In this document: piece after piece, positions 42,434-52,287 of the stretch | Layout: the number at the start of each line of letters is the position of its first letter | Position numbering within the stretch: position 1 is the stretch's first letter | From: DASXZH01 sp963829965 | Lineage (GTDB): Bacteria > Armatimonadota > Fimbriimonadia > Fimbriimonadales > Fimbriimonadaceae | Reading direction: 5' to 3' | Length of the DNA: 64,000 nt | Assembly (NCBI GenBank): GCA_963829965.1 | Contig: CAWHLK010000060.1 | Coordinates: 62,001-126,000, forward strand | The notes under the pieces: generated by a model | Databases searched by the model: none | Seen by the model: only the letters and a program-made list of their open reading frames with translations | Told to the model about the DNA's origin: nothing | Translations under genes and position numbers: made by a program

Positions 42434-45242
42434 TTACTTGCTCAACTGCTGAAGCCGCGCCCGAAGCTGCTTCTCATATTCACCGTACTTGGCAAAATCC
42501 CCCTGCCGCAAGGCTGTATCAGCTTGGTCGGCTGTTTTCAAAAGTCCTTGCAGGGCGGTTTTGGTAGCAGGATCCACTGTCACAGGAGGCGAAAGAGCCG
42601 GTGACGGGGTCGCGTTAGCTGGGCTGGCCGTCGTTTGGACAGCCGGCGTTTCGCCACCAAACAGTTCCTTCAGTGCTTCCGAGTAGGTGTCGGCGACAAC
42701 GATTTGGCCCGTGCTTAACCCCAAGACGACTTTACGCAGTTCCGGAATAGCAGTAATTCCCGTGGCCGCACTTCCAAGAAACATAGGTTCGGCATACATC
42801 ACACTGTTGCCAATCGGGACGACAAGCAGATTTTCCAACACTGATCTGGCTTTGCTCGTTTTTCAGGAGAGTGTAAAGGTTCGCGATGGCGGGGCTTTGG
42901 TTGAAGTTGGCCTCCATTTGCTTCGGACCACTGAGGAGCACGCCCTGCTTGTAATCGTAAAGCCAAAGTTTGCCGTATCGATCGGGATCACAGTGAGCGG
43001 CAAGCCAACCGCTCATGTTGCCCTTGTTACGCGGTGTGAATGGAAGAATCAGTAGAAACTCGTCCTTGGGGTCGGCGGGAAGCCGCATTTGCACGTAATA
43101 GGGCTGCATCTGCTCTTCTTGGCCGGACGCGCCTTTCTCAGTGGGCATGTCCCAGGCGTCTTCATTATTCAGAAAGGCAAGGGGATCGGTGACGTGGTAT
43201 TGTTTAACTTGCTCAGCTTGAGCAGTAAACAAATCTTGCGGATATCGGAAGTGCTCCCTGAGCCCGGTGGGCAAAGCGGATATGTCCTGGATGAGGCCCG
43301 GGTAAATGCTCTCATAGGTTTGAAGAAGAGGCTCGTCTGGTTGGATCGCGTAGGCGTTCGTCTCGCCAGTGTAGGCGTCGATGACCACTTTAACCGGATT
43401 GCGAATGTAGTTTGGTCGGCCTGGGATCGAGATCATGTCCGAATAAGCCGAATACGGCATCTGGTCCGTGCTTATATAACCGTCCAAAATCCACATCAAA
43501 TGGCCGTTGTTTACGACCATGTAAGGGTCTTGATCGAACGAGAGAAACGGATAGATGAGGCTGGCGCGGTCCACCACGCCTCGGTGCATCAGCAAGCGAG
43601 AATTTCCGGTTATGTTGGACGAGATGAAAATGTTCTTGTCGCCCAGTTCAATAGCCAGGGCCAGCTTGCTGAAAAACGGCGCGACGCTGATGCCCCTATC
43701 GCCAGACCAGCGATTGGTCTGGTTGTTTGTTTGGCTGGGATAGTCGAACTCATCGACCTTCGTGTCGACGAGAACGTAGTTGTCTCCTGCTGAGCCCTTA
43801 AAATCGCTGAAGTAAATGCGAGGCTCCGTAATTGGCAGATCCGTTGGTGTCGTGGGAGGGAGGTCCTTGATGATGAAATCCGGCTGCCCGCTTTCGTTCG
43901 CGGTGTTAACTGGCGACATGGTTAGACCAAATCCATGGGTGTACTCAAGGTGCTGGTTCACCCAGGTTTGAGCAGAATCCGAGAGGCCTTCCACGTAAAT
44001 ATCTCGTGGAGCGAGCATCACCATCTGCCGCTTGCCGTTGATCGTGTATCGGTCGATGTCCACGTCGTTGAAGCGGTAGTAGGTCTTGAGTCCTTGGAGG
44101 GATTCCACCGCTTGACGCAACGTGTCCGGATCCCAAAGACGCATATTGTCCAAAGTGCCCTTTGCGCTCGCGAGATCAGTGGCGGAAGGCTGGTCATGCA
44201 CATCCGTGTTTTTGACTTCGATGGCGTCGAGCGCATAAGCGTAACGCGTCATCTCGATAGCTTTGGAAGCGTAGGGTGCTTCCAAGGTGTTCCGGTTCTG
44301 CGGCACGTACCAGGCGGAAAGAATGAAGGGATAGAGTCCGAGACCAATCACTGCAAGCACCAGATAAGCCGCGCCCGCGCCGATTGCCACGCTCCAGCCA
44401 GGCTGCCAAAGGGGGGCAAGGCAGAACAGCAACCCAACTACCATCAGCAGAATCGCCAACGGGCCCTGGAGGGCCAGCTGGTGAATGGCGGTGTAACCAC
44501 CGCCTACGAACTGCACGTTGTCCTGAAGACCCACTTGGTAGCGCTCAAGCCACATTTGAACAGCAAACGTAATCACGCAAATGCCGACGAGAAGCGCAAC
44601 ATGCCCTCGCACCACATTCCGGCCGATATCGATTCGGCCGAGGATTGCAATCCCTTGCAGGGCCACGTAAATGCCGGTCGTAATCACCGTCGTGAGAATA
44701 AAAAGACCTAGAAGGGAGCGCACGATAGCCAACTGCCAAGGAAGCGAAAAGACAAAAAAGCTCAGGTCCTTTCCGAAAATGGGATCAACGTGGCCGAAGG
44801 CATGGGCGTGGGTTGAGCGCAAGAACGTCATCCACTCATCAGAAAACTCGGCGGAAAGCAAAAAGGCAATCACTACCGAAGCGATCTTGCCGATAAGCTG
44901 GCCGTGCTGCTTCATGACTTCCAACAGCCTGGAAACCAGAACCTCGCTGACAGTTGTTGGTCGGTCCGAGTAAACCGTCGATATCTTGAGCGCCCTTGCC
45001 ACGTTGATGTAAATGATTGCAAGGGAAACCACAAAAAACCCTGCAAACAGAATGCTCTTGGTTTGGTAAAGGAGCCAGAAGACTTGGGGATGACGGGCAT
45101 CCTCCTTGTACCAGAGATATTGAGTGTAAGGTCCAATGCTCGGCATCACCACAAACAGCAGGATCAGCACGAGAATGACGATGGCGATGAATACAGCGCC
45201 CGGTCGTCGTCGCCGCACGAGGGGCTCGTCAAAAATGGCCAT
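42434..45242 (-). CDS. UPF0182 family large membrane protein, frameshifted near C-terminus
   Basis: The long frame from 45242 starts with a membrane segment (GAVFIAIVILVLILLFVVMP) and contains several more over residues 1-300. A large soluble domain follows with YGLTMSPVN-like text, RIYFSDFKGSAGDNYVLVDT and GRPNYIRNPVKVVIDAYTGE, all hallmarks of the UPF0182 family. Near 42840 it shifts; the continuation in the other frame reads LENLLVVPIGNSVMYAEPMF and ends at 42434 with an Ala/Pro-rich linker and a short coiled coil. A one-base indel at about 42838-42845 explains this. The full protein would be about 935 residues. Function in the family is unknown. Confidence 0.88.
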
Positions 45243-45286
45243 GCACTGATAGTTACGTGGGCGAGAGCAAAAGGGGTGCGAATGGC

Positions 45287-46351
45287 TTAGGTCTTGAAGT
45301 GGGACGCATGCTTATGAAGCCAGTTCACCGCTTCCTGCGCCTGAGGCCGGCCCGCATCGCTGGGGCTTTGTTCTCGGTCGAAGAATCTAGGCATGCTCCA
45401 GTTGGCGGCGTAGGGCTCTGGGACTTCTTCGGGAACTGGAATGTCCAGCAAGGTAAGCGTTGCGGCCGTCCACATTCGCACAACCTCAGTGATGCTGTAA
45501 CCCCCGCCACCAAGCGCGACGGTTGGAATGTTCAGGGCCTTGATGTCTTTGACCGCCTCGATCCAAGTTTGAACGTCGTTCTCGATCCTCGCGAGCGGAT
45601 CGAGCGCATGGGAATCAGCGCCCATTTCCAGCACAATCGCCTTGGGCAGAAAAGCCCTCAGCGCCGGCATAATGCCGTTCCGAAACGCCCAGATCCACGT
45701 TTCCGGCGAAGTCCCCGGCCAAAGAGGCACATTAATGCTTGAAAAGTCCGCGCCGGTGTCGCTGACGAATCCGGTTCCGGGATAGAGGGTCCGACCATCT
45801 TGGTGGATGCTGCAGGTGAGCACGCTTGGGTCGTCGTAGAAGATCGCCTGCACGCCGTCGCCGTGGTGGACGTCAATATCGACGTAGGCGACTCTTTCAA
45901 ACTTCTCCTTCAGGATGTGCGCGGCCACCGCGCAATCGTTGAAAACGCAAAAACCGCTGGCGTACGATCTTTGCGCATGGTGCAGGCCACCGGAAAGGCT
46001 GATTGCTAACTCTGCCCCATCCCTTACCGCCTCAGCAGCGCGGGCGCTGCCTGAGGTGTAGGCAAGCGAAGCCTCGTACATGCCGGGAAACCTGGGTGTG
46101 TCCTGGGTTGTGAAGCCGTAGCCGTAGGCTTCGTCGAAATCTAGTTGGTTCGCGTGCTCCACCGCATCGACGTATTCTTCCGAGTGAACCCGCAGCGGTT
46201 CTTCCCTGCTTCCCTCCCCCGGGTCTGTTGGCACGATCCCAAAATGCCCCAATAGCTCAATCGTTCGGCGAAGCCGTTCGGGCTTGAGCGGGTGCTGCGG
46301 CCCGAAGTCGTACCGCAGCATTCGGGGGTGGTAGAAGAATGGGACAGACAT
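45287..46351 (-). CDS. Histone-deacetylase-family (AcuC-like) zinc amidohydrolase
   Basis: The protein of about 354 residues begins SVPFFYHPRMLRYDFGPQHPL. The zinc site and active site are visible: GGLHHAQRSYASGFC (His pair), VAYVDIDVHHGDGVQ (Asp, His), LEMGADSHALDPLA (Asp) and LGGGGY (Tyr). These enzymes deacetylate lysines on proteins such as acetyl-CoA synthetase, or small amides like polyamines. The frame extends to 46408, but ATG 46351 fits family starts. It lies nine bases after the hicA stop on the same strand. The true substrate cannot be named. Confidence 0.9.
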   Translation of the reverse strand: MSVPFFYHPRMLRYDFGPQHPLKPERLRRTIELLGHFGIVPTDPGEGSREEPLRVHSEEYVDAVEHANQLDFDEAYGYGFTTQDTPRFPGMYEASLAYTSGSARAAEAVRDGAELAISLSGGLHHAQRSYASGFCVFNDCAVAAHILKEKFERVAYVDIDVHHGDGVQAIFYDDPSVLTCSIHQDGRTLYPGTGFVSDTGADFSSINVPLWPGTSPETWIWAFRNGIMPALRAFLPKAIVLEMGADSHALDPLARIENDVQTWIEAVKDIKALNIPTVALGGGGYSITEVVRMWTAATLTLLDIPVPEEVPEPYAANWSMPRFFDREQSPSDAGRPQAQEAVNWLHKHASHFKT

Positions 46352-46359
46352 GGCCGATT

Positions 46360-46570
46360 TATAGGAGTTTCTTGAACTGGTCCATCGTAAGCCCTGCATC
46401 GCGAACAATACCGGCCATCGTGAATGAGTGAACTGGGTTGTGACGGGGAATAGTCAAAATGCGCTTACCGTCCGACATGGTCACGTGCTTGCCCTGCGCT
46501 CGATTTTGAATCCAACCTTTTCCAATGCGCGAATTGCCTGAAGATGGTTAACACTGGGAAGCTTAGGCAA
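46360..46570 (-). CDS. hicA: HicA-family mRNA interferase toxin, frameshifted
   Basis: From a TTG at 46570 the frame reads PKLPSVNHLQAIRALEKVGF, KIERR, then breaks at about 46494. The next frame gives KHVTMSDGKRILTIPRHNPV, then HSFTMAGIVRDAGLTMDQF and ends at 46360. Together this is a complete HicA of about 70 residues with the catalytic His region (GKHVTM). One missing base is inferred. HicA cleaves mRNA on the ribosome and is neutralised by HicB, encoded just upstream; the start overlaps the hicB stop. The gene order is antitoxin first, which is less common. Real inactivation of the toxin is possible as well as a sequencing error. Confidence 0.78.
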
Positions 46571-46772
46571 CGTTGACCCGAACTGTATGGGACTTGGCCC
46601 CGGCTTCTCGAAGGGAAATATCGGCGGCCACCACAAGGTAGTCAGCGATAGCCTCCTGAATGTTGGCGAGCGCTTCTTCTTCCGTTTTGCCCTCGGACCA
46701 GCATCCGGGAAGGCCCGGCACCCATGCGCTGACGCCTTCTTCGGTCGCTTTCGTTACGACGGCATATTCCAT
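46563..46772 (-). CDS. hicB: HicB-family antitoxin
   Basis: The ATG at 46772 gives a 69-residue protein beginning MEYAVVTKATEEGVSAWVPG, followed by LPGCWSEGKTEEEALANIQE and AIADYLVV, the classic partly degenerate RNase H-like HicB fold. A longer frame to 46844 is open but adds unrelated residues. There is no C-terminal DNA-binding domain, as in the short HicB group. It overlaps hicA. The pair is upstream of the AcuC-like gene and may drive its transcription. Confidence 0.85.
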   Translation of the reverse strand: MEYAVVTKATEEGVSAWVPGLPGCWSEGKTEEEALANIQEAIADYLVVAADISLREAGAKSHTVRVNVA

Positions 46773-46811
46773 AGATATATTATGAGACAGGGTAGAAAGG
46801 ATTTCTAACGT

Positions 46812-46994
46812 AATATTCCCATATCGGTCAGCCAGGATCAACACAATTACGACCGCCTCTTTACTCCCGAAGTCTTAGCTGCGATAGACATAGGGGCCCA
46901 GGAAGCATAGGAAGGGAAAGTTCTCAGCATCGACCAAGTGCGAGAACACTTTGATGCGAAACGAAGGGCATGGCTAGAAAACGAAGGACATTAA
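46812..46994 (+). pseudogene. Remnant of a second toxin-antitoxin antitoxin-like gene
   Basis: One plus-strand frame reads YDRLFTPEVLAAIDIGAQEA, a TAG stop, then GKVLSIDQVREHFDAKRRAW and LENEGH, stop. This looks like the C-terminal part of a small antitoxin of the type found next to RelE/ParE-like toxins. There is no ATG, and the start would lie within the hicB region on the other strand. The in-frame stop and lack of a start mark it as decayed or, less likely, hit by a base error. The family assignment is tentative. Confidence 0.4.
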
Positions 46995-47039
46995 GCGCTC
47001 AGATAACGCCGAATGCCCTTGCCGGTACACTCCTGAACC

Positions 47040-48145
47040 ATGTCCAGTAGCTTGGGCGAGATTTTTCGAATCACCACGTGGGGCGAGTCCCATGGGGGCG
47101 GTGTTGGCGTGGTCGTCGATGGCTGCCCGCCACGCATTCCAATCTCGCTGGATGAAATTCAGCTCGAACTGGACCGGCGAAGACCCGGGCAATCGTCGAT
47201 CGTCACGCAACGAAAAGAAACCGACACGGTCCGCATTCTCAGCGGCGTTTCCGAGGGCCTCACGCTCGGCACGCCGATTCTCATGATGGTCGACAACGAG
47301 GACGCGCGTTCCCGCGACTACGATGAGATGCGCACCAAATACCGGCCTAGCCATGCGGACTTCGCTTACGATGAGAATACGGGATCCGCGCCTGGCAAGG
47401 CGGAGGCAGAGCTTCCGCCAGGGAGACGGTTGGCCGCGTAGCGGCTGGCCTCGCCAAGAAATTGCTAAGGCTAGCGTTTAATGTCGAAGTTCTCGCTTGG
47501 GTTGAGAAAGTCCACAACATCATGGCTGAAATCGACCCCACATCGGTTACGCTGGAACAGGTCGAAGCCAACATTGTCCCGCTGCCCGGACCCTGAAGTT
47601 GCCGAGAAAATGATCGAGCACATCGAGGAAATCCGCAAAGAGGGAAACAGCATTGGCGGAGTTATCGGATGCGTAGCAAGAGACTGCCCCGCAGGCTGGG
47701 GAGAACCGGTTTTCGACAAGCTCGAGGCAGATTTGGCGAAAGCCGTTATGTCGCTTCCGGCATGCAAGGGTTTTGAAGTCGGGAGTGGCTTCGCGGGGAC
47801 AGATCTAACCGGCCTCGAACACAATGACGAGTTTTACGCGGACGACACCAAAAGCGTGTTTACCAAGTCAAACCGAAGCGGAGGGATCCAAGGCGGCATT
47901 TCCAACGGGCAGCCAGTCCTCAGCACGCGGCCTTCAAACCCACGGCAACGGTTCTAAGGGAGCAGCACACGGTAACCACCGAACATGTGAACACAACTCT
48001 AACAGGTCGGGGACGGCATGATCCTTGCGTTTTGCCCCGTGCGGTCCCGATGGTGGAGGCGATGGTGGCGCTGGTTCTGGCCGACCATGCGCTGAGACAG
48101 AATGCGATATCTTTACATTCCCTTAACCTGCTTGGTCTAAAATAG
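47040..48145 (+). CDS. aroC: Chorismate synthase, broken by at least three frameshifts
   Basis: It starts SSSLGEIFRITTWGESHGGG (FMN/substrate motif) and runs to 47388. A missing base moves the frame to YGIRAWQGGGRASARETVG, then LAFNVEVLAWVEKVHNIMAE. An extra C near 47578 moves it on to RCPDPEVAEKMIEHIEEIRK through SNRSGGIQGGISNGQPVLS. A missing base near 47928 moves it to AFKPTATVLREQHTVTTEHV and CVLPRAVPMVEAMVALVLAD, ending at 48145. Pieced together it is a complete enzyme, catalysing EPSP to chorismate. The high error density so close to 48.3 kb matches a poorly supported contig end rather than a pseudogene. Confidence 0.9.
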
Positions 48146-48152
48146 AAGACTG

Positions 48153-48345
48153 ATGCTGCAGTCAGCCGAGCCTGCTATGGCGCTACAAGCCCCACCCAAG
48201 ATTTCTGCTCGGAGTGTTAATTTCTATTACGGCTCTTTTCATGCGCTGAAAGAAATTACTTTCAACATTGCGGCGAACCGAGTTACCGCGCTGATTGGCC
48301 CGTCGGTTGCGGAAAATCCACTTTTCTTAGATGCTTAAACCCTAT
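48153..48345 (+). CDS. pstB: Phosphate ABC transporter ATPase PstB, N-terminal fragment cut at the chimeric join
   Basis: The N-terminus reads PKISARSVNFYYGSFHALKE, then NIAANRVTALIGPS. Adding one G at about 48305 restores the Walker A stretch GPSGCGKSTFLRCLN, the PstB form. After this codon the sequence stops matching PstB altogether and becomes a different, more G+C-rich permease sequence. The rest of the gene (about 200 residues) is missing. It encodes the ATPase of high-affinity phosphate uptake. Confidence 0.85.
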
Positions 48346-48352
48346 CACGGCC
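48340..48352. other. Join between two unrelated genome segments
   Basis: Left of about 48,346 the reading frame is PstB of the first organism; right of it the frame is the C-terminal part of an FtsX-like permease of a high-G+C organism. Base composition, gene style and error rate all change here. No repeat, integrase, att core or transposon end is visible. An assembly misjoin is the simplest reading. Confidence 0.8.
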
Positions 48353-48576
48353 CTGATCGGCGTCGTCGTGGCAGTCCCCGAGCGGGATCGCGATCGGTCG
48401 TGCGCTCTGGACCGTATTCGTGATGACTTCGTGGTCCCCGACCGACGGTTCCTGTCCCTGGCGATGCTGCTCGTCGGTCTCGTTGCGATCCGTGTTTGCG
48501 AACGTGATTGCGATCATGCCCTGGGACGGAGCGGCGGCGTGGTACGCCAACCGCCCTCGCGCTCCGCTCGGAGTAA
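48346..48576 (+). pseudogene. FtsX/MacB-type ABC transporter permease, C-terminal fragment, frameshifted
   Basis: Reading across frames gives ITALIGVVVAVP, SGIAIGRALWTVF, LAMLLVGLVAI, FANVIAIMPG and a final LALRSE, stop at 48574-48576. This is the last transmembrane pair and end of an FtsX-like permease as found in actinobacterial lipoprotein-export type ABC systems. The 5' part is missing because of the join. At least three frame changes occur in 230 bases. Confidence 0.6.
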
Positions 48577-48662
48577 TCGGTCAGATTCCGCTCGTGTGGC
48601 GTGGCCACGCGAGCGTCGACCGTTGGGACGAGTCAGCAATGGAGTCGGACCGCAGTACCGGA

Positions 48663-49335
48663 TTACGGCTCTTCGGAGTAGACCGATTCAACCAACGGCG
48701 ATGGTGATGAGTTCTTGGCCCAGTCAAGGTGACTCGTGCCCGGAGTTCTTGCCTGGTTGAGTGCTCGAACGAGGACGTCGAAGTCGTCGACATCGACGAA
48801 TGCGAGGGTGCCGAGCTGATCCGGGAGCGTCCATCCGCGGATCGGCACCCTCCAGTCGCTCGCATCACGGACCAACCCGAGTGCGTCGTGCTCCTCGTGG
48901 CACGGGACTCGTCGACGTCCAGACGACCGACCCTCGACCGCCGCCGCCCGCCCGCTCGATTCGTAGCGGAGTCGTTGCGACAGACCCTCGCGAAGCGACT
49001 GCCCCTTACGACGAAGGATGACCGCTCGGCGGTCGGTGAGCACGTATCGGGTCGACAGCCGTACCCAGCGCTTGTAGAAAAAGCGCCCATGATAGATACA
49101 CGCCGAGTAGGAGAAACGGCGCAACGAAGATCTCGCCGAAGGCCCATCCTGTGCGGTAGTCGCTCACGGCCCACGACTCGATGAAGAGTGCCCAGAAGAT
49201 GCTGAAGGGCACGAGGAAGAGATCTTCCTTCGAGAAGGTCGTCGCAGGGTCCGGTGCGCCCTCCCAGAGAATTCGCTCACCACTGGCGAGCCACCAGTTA
49301 TCGCTGAGTTCGGCGGTGGCCCCGAGTCCGTTCAT
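48663..49335 (-). CDS. Membrane protein with bacterial PH-like domain, frameshifted
   Basis: From ATG 49335 the frame gives NGLGATAELSDNWWLASGER and ILWEGAPDP, then two membrane segments (FLVPFSIFWALFIESWAV, FGEIFVAPFLLLGVYLSW). The second half is in another frame: GRFFYKRWVRLSTRYVLTDR, RAVILRRKGQS and later LGTLAFVDVDDFDVLVRALN. This is the layout of small actinobacterial PH-domain membrane proteins of unknown role. At least two indels are needed to join it. The two halves fit together in the expected order. Confidence 0.65.
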
Positions 49336-49659
49336 CGTGTGGCTTGTCCACCCTGGACGTGTCCGACTCGACGTGGATCGTCCGACATGGCGAGGTCGAG
49401 TCGGGAGCCAGTGCGGACTCACGAAAGATCGTGCACGCACGCGGAATCGAAGCCTCTTCATGTCAGCGAACGCTACCCGCGCCACGACGACCGAGGACTT
49501 CGGACGACATTTCCTTGGTGCGAGGCTCGGCGGCGTTGCGCGGTGCGAGCCGTTCCGCCCGAAGTCCAGGAGTTGATGAGTCTGTGAACTCGCCCGTAAG
49601 GTGAGCCGAAACCCCGCGAGAGGTTTTCGCGGAGCGGATTGAGCAAGGAGGTGGTCCGA
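49336..49659. other. Stretch between genes with nothing recognised
   Basis: About 320 bases separate the divergent PH-like and aldo/keto reductase genes. No frame shows family-like sequence after allowing for frameshifts. The end (49645-49652) holds the strong AAGGAGGT ribosome site of the following gene. Confidence 0.4.
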
Positions 49660-50625
49660 GTGGACGACGTGAAACTTGGGAACACCGGACTCGAGGTTTC
49701 GAAGATCTGTCTTGGCTGTATGAGTTTCGGCGAGCCGGATCGAGGCGGTCATCCCTGGAGCCTCGGTGAGGAAGACGCCCGAGTTATCCTGCGAAGCGCC
49801 ATCGAGTCCGGGATCAACTTCCTCGACACGGCGAATGTGTACTCGGCTGGAAGCTCTGAAGAGATCGTCGGCCGCGTGATTCGCGGACTTCAGTTCCCGA
49901 GATGAGATCGTTCTCGCGACCAAGGTGCATGGTCGAATGCGTCCGGGGCCGAAGGGGCAGGGCTGTCTCGGAAGGCGATCATGAGCGAGATCACAACAGC
50001 CTCCGTCGACTCGGCACGGACTACGTCGATCTCTATCAAATTCACCGCTTCGATTCCGCGACCCCGGTCGAGAGAGACGGTCGAGGCACTCCAGGACGTG
50101 GTCCGCTCCGGGGAGGCCCGTTACGTCGGTGCCTCGTCGATGGACGCATGGCAGTTTGCGAAGATGCTCCATGTGGCAGAGCAGAACGGTTGGACGAAGT
50201 TCGCTCGACGAGGGCCCACTACAACTTGTTGTACCGAGAAGAGGAGCGGGAGATGTTGCCGCTCTGTGTTGACGAAGGCATCGGGGTGATCCCGTGGAGC
50301 CCGCTCGCTCGAGGTCGGCTCACTCGCGAGTGGGACGACGTGACCGCGCGAAGCGAGACCGATGAGTTTGGCCAGCGGCTCTACTCCGAAGACGACCGCT
50401 CGATCGTAGAACGGGTCGCAGAGATCGCCGCGAAGCGTAAGCCATCGCGCAAGTTCAGGTAGCGCTTGCGTGGTTGCATTCGAGTCGTGGTGACGCCCAT
50501 CGTCGGGGTCACCAAAACTCGCTCAACTCGATGACGCATTGGCGTCGGTTTCGGTCGAACTCACCTCCCAGGAACTCGCCGAGCTACAGCTTCCCTATGC
50601 GCCACACTCGATCGCCGGTCACTAG
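49660..50625 (+). CDS. Aldo/keto reductase, broken by several frameshifts
   Basis: The GTG at 49660 has AAGGAGGT seven bases upstream. The protein starts DDVKLGNTGLEVSKICLGCM, SFGEPDRGG, with catalytic Asp/Tyr in FLDTANVYSAGSSEE. Later pieces in other frames are RKAIMSEI, LRRLGTDYVDLYQIHRFD, VRSGEARYVGASSMDAWQFA, YNLLYREEEREMLPLCVDEG, VIPWSPLARGRLTREWDDV and finally PIVGVTKTRQLDDALASV, ending at 50623-50625. These are an NADPH-dependent oxidoreductase of the YajO/Tas type. At least five indels interrupt it. The parts are in correct order, so the gene is intact in reality. Confidence 0.85.
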
Positions 50626-50679
50626 GGAAAGATGAAGTTCGCGTCCATGGTGATGGTTTGCGACCTCGCAGTGGTTCGG

Positions 50680-51075
50680 CCTTGATCGACGGAGAAGTTG
50701 TCGACAAAGACCGGCACGGCTTCAGTGGACGACACGGTCGCGAGCGCTTCTCGAGATACTGGTGGAACGCGGCCTAACTCTTTTCGCGATCGTCGACCAC
50801 AACAGTGGTGGGGCGCGCGAAGTAGGACTCGAGTTGCGGGACACCAAGCTCGTGATCTTCGGTAGTCCGGTCGCTGGTACTCCGGTAATGGTCGCCGCCC
50901 CGCTCGCGGCGCTCGATCTTCCGCTCAAGGTGCTGATCTGGAACAACGAGGGCCACACTCAGGTGAGCTACACCTCAGTGGACGCGCTCGGGCGCGTCAT
51001 CACCTGTCACCAGATCTCGCGGCTCGGCTCGTCGCTATCGAACCGATCACCGATGCCTTGGTAGCGGAGGACTAA
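50680..51075 (+). CDS. DUF302-domain protein, frameshifted
   Basis: The central frame reads VERGLTLFAIVDHNSGGARE, VGLELRDTKLVIFGSPVAGT, PVMVAAPLAALDLPLKVLIW and VSYTSVDALG, the core of DUF302. The last part continues in another frame as ARLVAIEPITDALVAED, stop at about 51073-51075. The N-terminus is uncertain because of further shifts before 50760. The role is unknown; these proteins are often linked to redox or metal stress. It lies just downstream of the aldo/keto reductase in the same direction. Confidence 0.72.
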
Positions 51076-51094
51076 GGGCCGATAACGTCGGCGT

Positions 51095-51978
51095 TCAGTC
51101 AAGTCCCCGGCGAGCGACACTCACGTCGAGGCCGCTCGCCCCGCTTCTCACCAGGGTTCGCCAGCGGTCAGCTATCGCGTTCGCCACCGGTGTCGCCTCG
51201 GCGCCGGAGTCCGAGGCAACGAGGTCGAGATCCTTTAGCGCCATGTCGATGGCGAAGTCGGCGTCGAAGTTCTCCTCGAGCATGCGGTCGAGTTTGTTCA
51301 GCGCGGGTACTTCGAAGCCAGGGGACTGTCGCTCAACGCCTTCCGCAGCTGTGATCGGGCGACGCCGAGGTGTTCCGCGAGTGCCGCGGCTTCGGCTGCA
51401 CCCTCGGTCTGGAACGCGAGCCAGGTGTTCATAACGAGCTTCATGGCACTCCCCGCGCCTACGGAGCCAAGCCACATCGTCTGTTTGCCAAGCGTCCGGA
51501 ACACTGCGCCGAGCGGCCCCGCATCATGAGACGGTCCCGAGGCAAGAATCAACAGCTGGCCGGACTCTGCCGGCTCCCTGCTTCCCGACACGGGGGCGTC
51601 GACGAATGCAACATCGGGGCGGCGTACTTCTGTAAGGGTCTCTAACTGCCTCGTCGCGGTGGTGCCGATGGTCGACATCTGTGCCCATGTGGCTCCCCGC
51701 GACATGGAATCGAGTGCCTTGGCGTCGAACATGACCTCCCGGATCGCCTCGAACGTCGGGAGCATCGTGATCACGACATCGGCGGTCGAGACCGCATCCG
51801 CCGCCTCGTTGTAGGGAAGAGCGCCGAGCTCCACTGCCCGCTCGGTCGATGACCGATGTCGCGACCAAACCGCGACGTTCATGCCAGCGCTCAGAAGTCG
51901 ACCGGCCATGGCGGTGCCCATGGTCCCAGTCCCGAGGACGGCTACTTGTGGTTGGGTTGAGGATGCGATGGTGTTCAT
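51095..51978 (-). CDS. NAD(P)-dependent beta-hydroxyacid dehydrogenase (3-hydroxyisobutyrate dehydrogenase type), one frameshift
   Basis: From ATG 51978 the protein has a Rossmann motif VAVLGTGTMGTAMAGRLLSA, the substrate motif FVDAPVSGSREPAESGQLLI and the catalytic Lys region GSVGAGSAMKLVMNTWLAFQ. After SPLASKYP near 51300 a one-base shift continues as ALNKLDRMLEENFDADFAID and MALKDLDLVASDSGAE, ending at 51095. The joined length of about 295 residues is normal. It oxidises or reduces a small beta-hydroxy acid; an imine-reductase-like activity is possible in this family. It is divergent from a TetR gene, its likely regulator. Confidence 0.87.
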
Positions 51979-52287
51979 GAGCGAGCCCTTTCTTCTTGCG
52001 AGGTGGTTTGCGTGGACGCATGCCGTGAGGTCGAGCTGGAGCGTGTGGGACCTGCGACGTCGAGGTCCCGGAGCTGAATCCGTGAGCAGCTGGATTCCGA
52101 TCGCTTTCGATCGCGGGGGTCGGCGAGCCTGTCCTCTGGGTGCCGTCAAACGCCCGTATGTGGAGGGCGGGAGCGTGGACCCGAGGTGGACCGGATGCTG
52201 GGTGTGCGAGAGCGTCAAGGACATGGCGAATGCCTCCTATTTATAGAACGCTACGTATCGTATCGTAATTCATGTAGTTTTGAACGC
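51979..52287. promoter_or_regulatory. Divergent intergenic region between the dehydrogenase and TetR genes
   Basis: This roughly 310-base region should hold both promoters. A repeated word CGTATCGTATCGTAA at about 52254-52268, 20 bases before the TetR ATG, is the only repetitive candidate operator. No gene is recognised. Confidence 0.35.

Noticed and set aside
49006..50172. 388-codon minus-strand frame
   Set aside because: Only the part below 49,336 belongs to the PH-like protein; the rest is antisense to the aldo/keto reductase and the gap, a by-product of high G+C.
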